The notes under the pieces were generated by a model. It did no database searches. It had not been told where the DNA came from and saw only the letters and a list, made by a program, of their open reading frames with translations. Below, one piece after another: positions 57,554 through 64,000 of a stretch of DNA of 64,000 nucleotides. How positions within the stretch are numbered: the stretch's first letter is position 1; every line of letters begins with the position of its first letter. This stretch comes from Podospora pseudocomata. Its lineage: Eukaryota; Ascomycota; Sordariomycetes; Sordariales; Podosporaceae. The stretch is taken from the NCBI RefSeq assembly GCF_035222375.1, contig NC_085888.1, positions 2,728,001-2,792,000 of the forward strand. The letters are read 5' to 3'. Both the position numbers and the translations under genes were made by a program.

Positions 57554-60500
57554 CTACAAAAATACAAAGAAAACAACCGCAACCCCCCCAAGAAGCAACG
57601 CCGAAACAGCCCCAGGATGAGCCTCCTTCATCGCTCCACTCCCAACAACCACAATCGCCGGCCCAGAGCTACTAGAAGAAGCTAAATCGATGCTCTCGGC
57701 TCCCAAAGCGGCGGCGGCAGCCGTTTCAACGCTGGGCGAGTCGTTCATCCCTGCCTGAGCCGCAGCAGCAGCAGGTATCGTTCCGTTCCCAGCCGACGTC
57801 GTGGCATCGATCGGGTATATTACCGTCAGTTTGAATACTGATGTTGGTGCGCTGCCAGCCGTGTCAGCATTCGTCGGGGAAGGAGTGTTATCAGTCATGG
57901 AGGAGGTTATCGGACCTGTTCCGCCGTTGCTACCTTTACCGTCTTTTCCCTCACCCCCACCAGATGCCGTTGACGTGGGCGCAGGACGCCTGTTGTTGTC
58001 GTCGTCGCCGTTGGATCCGGCGTCTGTTGTGGTCTGCGAGCCGCCTTCGCTACAGGTGCTGCATGGGCTGTTGGGGTCTTTGCCCTCGCCGTTGTTGTTC
58101 TCTCCGTTTTGGCCGTCGCGATTGCCTCCGTTGCCCATATTGTCCTTGTTGTCCTTGTTGTCCTTGTTGTCCTTGTTGTCCTTGTTGTCCTTATTGTCCT
58201 TGTTTTCTTTGGAGTCAGTGCCGCCAGTGGATGTGTTGTTTCCGCGGCCACCGCCCATGTTGTTGCAGTCGCCTCCCGGGCGCTGGCAAGGGCTATCAGA
58301 GCCGGACCCAGAGCTGCCTCTATCTTCGCCGTTGCCGTTATCCTTGTCCTTGTTATCCTTATTGCCCTTGTCCATACCGTCCATGCCATCCTTATTGTCC
58401 TTGTTATCACGGTCGTTCTGGTCATCATCACCAGAGCCCCCTCGAGAGCCACCAGATCCATAGTCACGGTTGTTGCCATCTCGGTCCTTATCATCCTTAT
58501 TCTCACGACCATCATCGGTGCTGCCACGATCTGAACCAGAACCAGAGTCGCCCTTGTCTTTTCCGTCCTTGTTGTCACCACCGTGGATGCTCTCGCAGAT
58601 ATCGCATGGCTCCTTGTTGTCAGATCCCGAGTCACCACCATTGCGCCCGCCGTCTCTGTTATCGTCAGAGCCGGCGTTGCCGGAGCCGGAGCCGTTGGAA
58701 CCGCCCTTGTTGTCCTTGTTATCCTTGTTGTCATTATCCCCACCGCCATTCACGCTGTCGCAAATATCGCAGGGCTCATCATCACCGTTTCCATTCCCAT
58801 TGCCGTTGCCGTTAGCGTTTCCGTTGTCGTTTCCTCTACCGTTTCCATTGTCATTTCCGTTACCATTGCCGTTGTTGTCTTTATTATCACCACCGTTGAT
58901 CTGGTCACAAACATCACAGCCAGGGTCCGATCCTGACCCTGACCCCGACCCGTTGCCAGATCCTGATCCAGAACCACTACCAGATCCAGACCCAGATCCC
59001 GACTCCGACCCAGAATCAGCTCCAGCACCAGCAGTAGCACTCGCCCCCGCCTCCGCCCCAGCAGTAACAGTAACCGTCACCGTAACCGGCTCAGGAGTAG
59101 CCTCACATCCTGCTCCTGCTCCCGTAGTATCAGCGACCATAATCGTCGACACAAACGTAATCGTAGACGTAACCGCCACGTTCGCCTCGTCAGTAACAGT
59201 GATGGTAACCTCCTGCGTGAGCGTCGTAAGAGCCCTTGATGCCCCCGCCGTAGCGTTAGCACCTGCCCCAGCACCAGCACCAGCACCAGCATCTCCAGTG
59301 CCAACAACCCCCGGATTGGGGAGGACACCAGGGGCAACGGTAGTGGTGATGACGGTAGGTTGCCCGGCGGCGTCGGTTGTGCTGATGGTGGCGATTGTTG
59401 CTGCTGCTCCTGCACCGGCGCCAGCATCGGCGGTAGCGGTGGCGTTTGCTGCTGCTCCGGCACCGGCATTCGCATCGGCCCCGGCCCCGGCACCGGCACC
59501 GGCTTCCGCTCCGGCACCAGCACCTGCAGTAGCGGTAGCGGCAGCATCTGCTCCAGCAGTGGCAGTAGCACCAGCGCCAGCACCAGCATTCGCATCAGCG
59601 CCCGCACCCGCACCTGCAGAAGCCCCAGCACTAGCATTTGCACTGGCTGCCGCTCCGGCATTAGCACCAGCACTGGCGTTAGCATCAGCTCCTGCGTTGG
59701 CACCGGCTCCGGCGCTGGCAGTTGCTGCTGCGTCTGTCCCAGCTCCGGCATTGGCATCAACCCCGGCTCCTGCTCCGGCAGTAGCATTGGCGGCAACATC
59801 GGCTCCGTCACCCCCAGCGAGAGTAGAAGTGACAGTTGCGACGGCTCCAGCAGCATCAGTTGCTGTGATGATTGTGACAGCTCCTGCTCCGGCTCCAGCA
59901 GCACCGCCAGCCAAGGTGGAAGTGAGGGTTGCTACCGAACCGGCGGCATCAGTGGTGGTGATGACTGTCACCGCGGCATCTGCCCCAGCTCCTGCGCTGG
60001 CAACGGCACTGGCACCAGCGTTGGCATCAGCACCTGCACCTGCACCAGCGGTAGCATTGGCAGAGGCATCAGCTCCAGCAGTGGCACCCGCTCCGGCAGC
60101 AGCGATGGTAGATGTGAGAGTAGCCACCTGACCGTCGGCACCGGTGGTGATGATTGTGGTGACTTGTTCTCCTCCGGCAGCAGCGCCAGCCCCGGCATTT
60201 GCATCGGCACCAGCACCAGCAGTAGCATTACCAGCTGCTCCAGCCTCGGCCCCAGCCCCAGCAGTTGCGTTACCAGCAGCACCGGCCCCGGCTCCAGCAG
60301 TGGCAGAAGCATCAGCCCCAGCTGTAGCTGTAGCCGTAGCCCCAGCAGTGGCAGAAGCATCAGCACCAGCCTCACCCCCTGCTCCCGCTCCGGCATTCCC
60401 ATTAATCGTCTCATTAACCATCACCAACCCACTCCCCACAACCCCACTCGTAACACCACACCCCTCCAAAAAGCCCTGCAAGTCAAACCCCCCCCTCCCC

Positions 60501-61446
60501 TCCCCTGTCTCACTCCCCGCAATCTCCGCCAACCCAATCTGAACCCCCTCCTCAATAACCAACGGCTGAGGCTGGGTATACAGCATAGTAATCATCATCA
60601 CCTGCCCCGTCCCATTCCCCCCATTGACCATCATAAAGGGCACCAGCGGGTTCGTCTCCGACGTCAACACCGGGTTCTCAAAATCCCGCAGTCTCAGCCC
60701 CGACTGGAGGTACGTCAAGGACAACTGTGCTGCTGCAACGAGCGAAGTGGGATCGAAGGCTGCAAAGGAGGAGATATTAAGAGACATGGAGAGACCAACG
60801 GCGAGGTAAGTTCTGTTGAGGGCTCCCTGAGGAAAAAGGAGGATTGGTTCTTGAGTGAGATCTACAGGGGGGGTTAGTTATCAGAGGAAGAAACAAAAGG
60901 AGTGGAGGAAGGGGGTATACCGTCAAAGGTGCATTGCCCTCCGGGCGGGAGGATAGTATTCCCGATTTTCATGAGGACATTCTTTGGTTGGGTTGGCTGC
61001 TGGGCATCGCCAGCGCCATTTCCAGCGCCATTTTCACCACCTTGTCCGTTGCCGGCTTGTCCTTGACCGTTGCCGTTGCCATTTCCATTGCTGGATCCGC
61101 CACGGAATCTCCCTCTCCATCTACTCCTCCAGCTTTGACCTCTTCCACTGCCGCTGTACCCTCCTCCATATCCACCCCCATAACCACCGCCACCACCATT
61201 AAACCCAGGACCGGCAGCGGTAGGGTCAAAGTTCTCCCCGTTTGGACCAGGGCCGTCAACAGCTGTGTTGAATTCGCCATCTGGACCAGGGCCGTCGACA
61301 TTGTTGTTATTGTTGCCATTGTTGCCACTTCCAAACCCAAACCCAAAGCTCCCACCAAAGAACCCACCTCCCGGGGCACGAGAGAAAAGCCCTGCTTGGG
61401 CTGTAGAGCCCAAGAGGGAGACGGCAAAAACGGGCAGCAGTCTCAT
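57554..61446 (-). CDS. GPI-anchored modular Ala/Gly-rich cell-surface protein
   Basis: Two exons, 61446-60921 and 60861-57554, give 1277 aa; the intron joins GGQCTFD to DLTQEPILLFPQGALNRTYL in frame. Order: signal peptide (about 1-18); Gly/Asn-rich segment with VDGPGP repeats (about 20-155); a folded-looking domain of ~170 residues (about 158-330); a long Ala-Gly tract with GADANAGAGA-type repeats (about 330-715) interrupted by four copies of a TTTDAAGxVATLTSTLAGG-type module; a Ser-Gly run; a charged Asn/Asp/Lys/Gly region with five Cys-pair modules such as PCDICDSVNGG and (DNK)n; and a C-terminal hydrophobic tail (AVSALLLGGVAVVFFVFL) after small residues, a GPI-anchor signal. Probably a wall-anchored structural or adhesive protein. 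No enzyme motif. I do not recognise a named family. Confidence 0.85.
58142..58206. repeat. 9-bp coding repeat TTGTCCTTG
   Basis: Seven or so head-to-tail 9-base units within the GPI-protein gene encode a run of Asp-Asn-Lys triplets on the - strand. The units are nearly identical at DNA level, so the array is young and prone to length change. Confidence 0.85.
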
Positions 61447-62924
61447 TTTGGGCCGCTATCCCTCTGTTACCAAAGCTGAGATAAGACGATGTCGTGTAAT
61501 GTCAAGTAGATAAAGAGACAAAAGAGAAAAGTATATCAAAAAAAAAAGAAAGATGAAGGTGTGTAACCAAGCATAGGGAGAAGAGAAACGTAACTAAATT
61601 CCTTCTTGTGATACTTGGTCAATTGAGAATTCAAAAATGCGAAGAGAGAAGAAAACTCTGGATGATGGGACGAAAGGAGAAAGAAAGTCCTGGGGATAGG
61701 CCGCCTTGAATATCACCTCACTTAACCTGGATACCAAGCCAAGGTCGACCTGTCGTGACGGACCACTACGCGGACGAAATGGAACAAGCACAAGGTCTTG
61801 ATACAATCAACCTGGTCAACGGTTGAGAGCCCATTCCTAGCATAGAACTTACATAACGTTCCTTGCATAATGTGAGGATAAGGTGGCGGTCGGCTTGAAG
61901 TTGACCCTCATCTGAGCAACTCTATCTTGCTTTCAGTAGAGACGGGACAAGTTAGATGAGAAGGGCAAAGGACCACAAGTTTGGTACTGGGGACCAGATG
62001 GGGACCCCGGCCCGGCCGTCCTGTGATGGGGACTAACAGCACTTGCTGGCATTTGTGCTGTGTAGATGATGGATAACAGGGAGAACGAGTTTCCGTTGGA
62101 GACTTCTCCAAAGTATGGCTGTGGGATGTGCTGCTAGCCGGTTTCAGTAGCTCAGTGTATGGCAGGCCAACCACTAATGTGCGCTGTGTCCGGGCTTCCA
62201 AGGCCGGTCGGGCCTGATCTGTTTGGACTTGGATTACCGGCCGGCCCGGGCTCCGGACTGGGCTAGGTCTAGGACCAGATGAACATTCACGATGAGAGAT
62301 CTGCACTAGTTGGCTTCACTTGAGATGTGAGTCGTGTTGGCTGGATATAATGACTAAGAGAGGTCTGGACAAACAGACCCCAAACGAGACAAGCATGGCA
62401 GTGCCCAAGTGCAAGTCTAAAGTGCCGGTTGGGGACGGGAGCTGGGGGCTGTGGCAAGCTAAGATCTGAGATCTCCCCTTCCCGCCTGTCATCATAAATT
62501 TGCGGAAGATGTTCTTGGAAGCGGTTTGGCCTGGCTGGCCTCGCGGGAGAGCGGCACAGATCATGTGCGGCGGTTGGAGGACTGCGCCGTGCGGCACCGA
62601 GGTGTCGGCTCACCTTGGCATGTCACCTTTAGCCTCTCTGGGAGAAGAAAAGACTGGGAAGGAGCACAGCTTCCCCATGTTCCAAAGTCCATGGCCGGAG
62701 GAGGTCGTTTCGGATATGTTTGGAAACGCCAAGCTCTGGATTTCTCTGGTTGCTGGTCAAGGCCTCGGGTTTGTTTTCTGGGCTTCTCGGTTTGTTCCAG
62801 CTCAAGATAGAAACATGGCGTTCCAATAACGGCTAAGTGTTTTGGGAGGGTGGTTTCCTTGTGGTGCAAAAATCTTGGAATAGACAAATAACAATGATGA
62901 TGCTCGTCGATTGGGAGCTATTCC
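61447..62924. other. upstream region of the GPI-protein gene, no gene seen
   Basis: About 1.5 kb of normal base composition. Open frames at 62287-62887 on both strands overlap each other and show no domain. It is likely the promoter of the GPI-protein gene. Confidence 0.45.
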
Positions 62925-63386
62925 TATTAAAACCAGGACTTACAACTTGATTAGGTTATAATTATAGGTATATTTTTGGTTATAATTATAGGTATATTAT
63001 TAGTTATAATATTAGTTAGCCGAAAAAGCCGAAAATTAGTGGAACTGTAGTATTGGAAGTATTGATATACTTTATGAAAGCTAAGACCTCTTTTCTTTAT
63101 AACTTACCTTGCGTAGTCCCGTTAGTTTTTATAAACCTAGCGGTTTAAAATTATATAATATTACCTTATTTTTAGGCTTTAAATTTAGTATATCCCTTTA
63201 AATAAATCTTTTTAGTTAAATTTCATAAGATTATTTTCAAAAATATTTCATTTGTTTTAATACTTATTTTATAGCTTTTATATTTTTAATTTTCATTTTG
63301 GTTTTTTATAATAAACTAACTTTTTTTTCATACTCGCTAGATTAATAATATTTCGTACCTTTATTTAGTTTATGAATTTTAATATA
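62925..63386. repeat. AT-rich island with 24-bp direct repeats (RIP-like relic)
   Basis: Around 460 bases dominated by TA, TTTA and TAAA words with very few CG dinucleotides, in sharp contrast to both neighbours. Two exact-to-near-exact 24-base units starting TTATAATTATAGG lie at 62956-62979 and 62980-63003, with a partial third after them. The composition fits a repeat destroyed by repeat-induced point mutation. No protein remnant is readable. Confidence 0.7.
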
Positions 63387-63624
63387 TGTAACAGGCTGAG
63401 CCTGGCATGGACCTCGGCAACCCTCGGCCCTGGTGAAGCTATTCCCAGAACGCACAGACCACTACTCCAGAACCTTCTATCACCGCGCACTGGCCAACAC
63501 CCTCAGCCATACCAGAGGCTCATGTCGACAAACCTTCTATTCCCCTTTTCCTTTTCTTCTTCAAGTTCGGTGTACTCGTAGAGTCGTCACCAGATAGTTG
63601 TAATACACTCCTGGAACCGTTACA
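63387..63624 (+). mobile_element. 5' LTR of a retrotransposon (candidate)
   Basis: A 238-base segment starts TGTAACAGGCTGAG and ends ACCGTTACA, so its ends form the TG...CA inverted pair typical of LTRs. It sits directly at the edge of the AT-rich island and 129 bases ahead of a gag-like frame. The second LTR lies beyond the window, so identity of the two LTRs and the target duplication cannot be checked. The bases after it (TTACACCGAACTTTC) did not match a primer tRNA I could name. Confidence 0.6.
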
Positions 63625-63753
63625 TTACACCGAACTTTCACCTCGCGGAAAACAGTTGGAAGAGCCTCAGCGCAGACCCAACTAGCGGAATTCGGCGCAT
63701 TGAGTACGTGCGTGAATTCAACAGTAGTGACCTCGGCACGAGGGCCAGGGACA

Positions 63754-64000
63754 ATGACGCAGGAGGACACCATGGCGGCGCAAGCCGAGACCTCCATGCT
63801 GATGCAGACGATGCGTCAGTTAGCGGAACAGATTGCTGCTCTTCGACAGGAAGGGCAGCAGGCGAACGAAGCAAACCAAGCGCAAATCCGAACCCTTCAG
63901 GATACCATCGCATCTATGCAGGGAGAACGATCTACTTCGGGTGTCTCGACCCTCACACCAGCGACGAGCGTAGGCACTGCACCGGTGGTACATTCGCCAA
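63754..64000 (+). CDS. partial gag-like frame of an LTR retrotransposon
   Basis: Open to the window edge, 82 codons. It begins MTQEDTMAAQAETSMLMQTM and continues as a Gln/Ala/Glu-rich helix (QLAEQIAALRQEGQQANEA, IRTLQDTIASMQ) followed by a Ser/Thr/Pro segment. A short coiled coil near the N-terminus followed by a flexible stretch is how gag proteins of fungal Ty3/gypsy elements usually start. No nucleocapsid or protease is reached. The base composition is normal, so this copy is not heavily mutated by RIP in the visible part. It is broken only by the window end. Confidence 0.55.
   Translation, partial: MTQEDTMAAQAETSMLMQTMRQLAEQIAALRQEGQQANEANQAQIRTLQDTIASMQGERSTSGVSTLTPATSVGTAPVVHSP

Noticed and set aside
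57801-60877. Several long + strand open frames (up to ~550 codons) opposite the GPI-protein gene
   Set aside because: They are Ala/Pro/Ser or Cys/Ser/Gly shadows created by the GC-rich repeats of the - strand gene, with no start context, domain or intron.

Overview
The window is nuclear chromosomal DNA of a filamentous ascomycete, most likely a Sordariomycete and plausibly Sordariales. The evidence is: short introns (about 50-115 nt) with GTNNGT donors and YAG acceptors; a VIVID-type LOV photoreceptor whose residue register matches Neurospora VVD; a Clr5-domain protein; a PAK kinase of the Ste20 type; an AT-rich island of the kind left by repeat-induced point mutation (RIP); and an LTR retrotransposon end. 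No bacterial features, rRNA, CRISPR array or secondary-metabolite cluster is visible.

Fourteen protein genes are supported by reconstructed gene models that keep frame across every intron. From left to right they are: ysc84-like SH3/SYLF actin-patch protein (-), sft1-like Golgi SNARE (+), age2-like ArfGAP (-), msrB methionine sulfoxide reductase (+), an unrecognised 514-aa protein (-), rsc9/ARID2-like chromatin remodeller subunit (+), a mitochondrially targeted SDR polyol dehydrogenase (+), ste20 PAK kinase (-), vigilin/Scp160 multi-KH protein (+), a small Clr5-domain protein (+), nse2/mms21 SUMO ligase (-), a vivid-like LOV protein (+), neutral ceramidase (-), caf40/rcd1 CCR4-NOT subunit (-), and a 1277-aa GPI-anchored Ala/Gly-rich cell-surface protein (-). 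That is fourteen recognised genes plus one unrecognised one. The last ~1.1 kb holds an AT-rich relic followed by the 5' LTR and start of gag of a retrotransposon that runs off the window.

The first 12 kb and the blocks around 40-42 kb and 50-61 kb are gene-dense, often as divergent or convergent pairs. They are separated by long stretches with no convincing gene (14.6-19.4, 25.6-30.2, 34.1-39.7, 45.7-49.9 and 52.2-55.4 kb). These hold a 90-bp fold-back palindrome, a possible decayed coding fragment, a 16-bp minisatellite and other small repeats.

Most genes are housekeeping or signalling genes: membrane traffic and actin (ysc84, sft1, age2, ste20), chromatin and genome stability (rsc9, nse2), RNA control (vigilin, caf40), redox and metabolism (msrB, SDR, ceramidase). 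The lineage-specific elements are the LOV/Clr5 pair region and the modular GPI protein. The genes do not form one pathway; adjacency looks like ordinary eukaryotic gene order.
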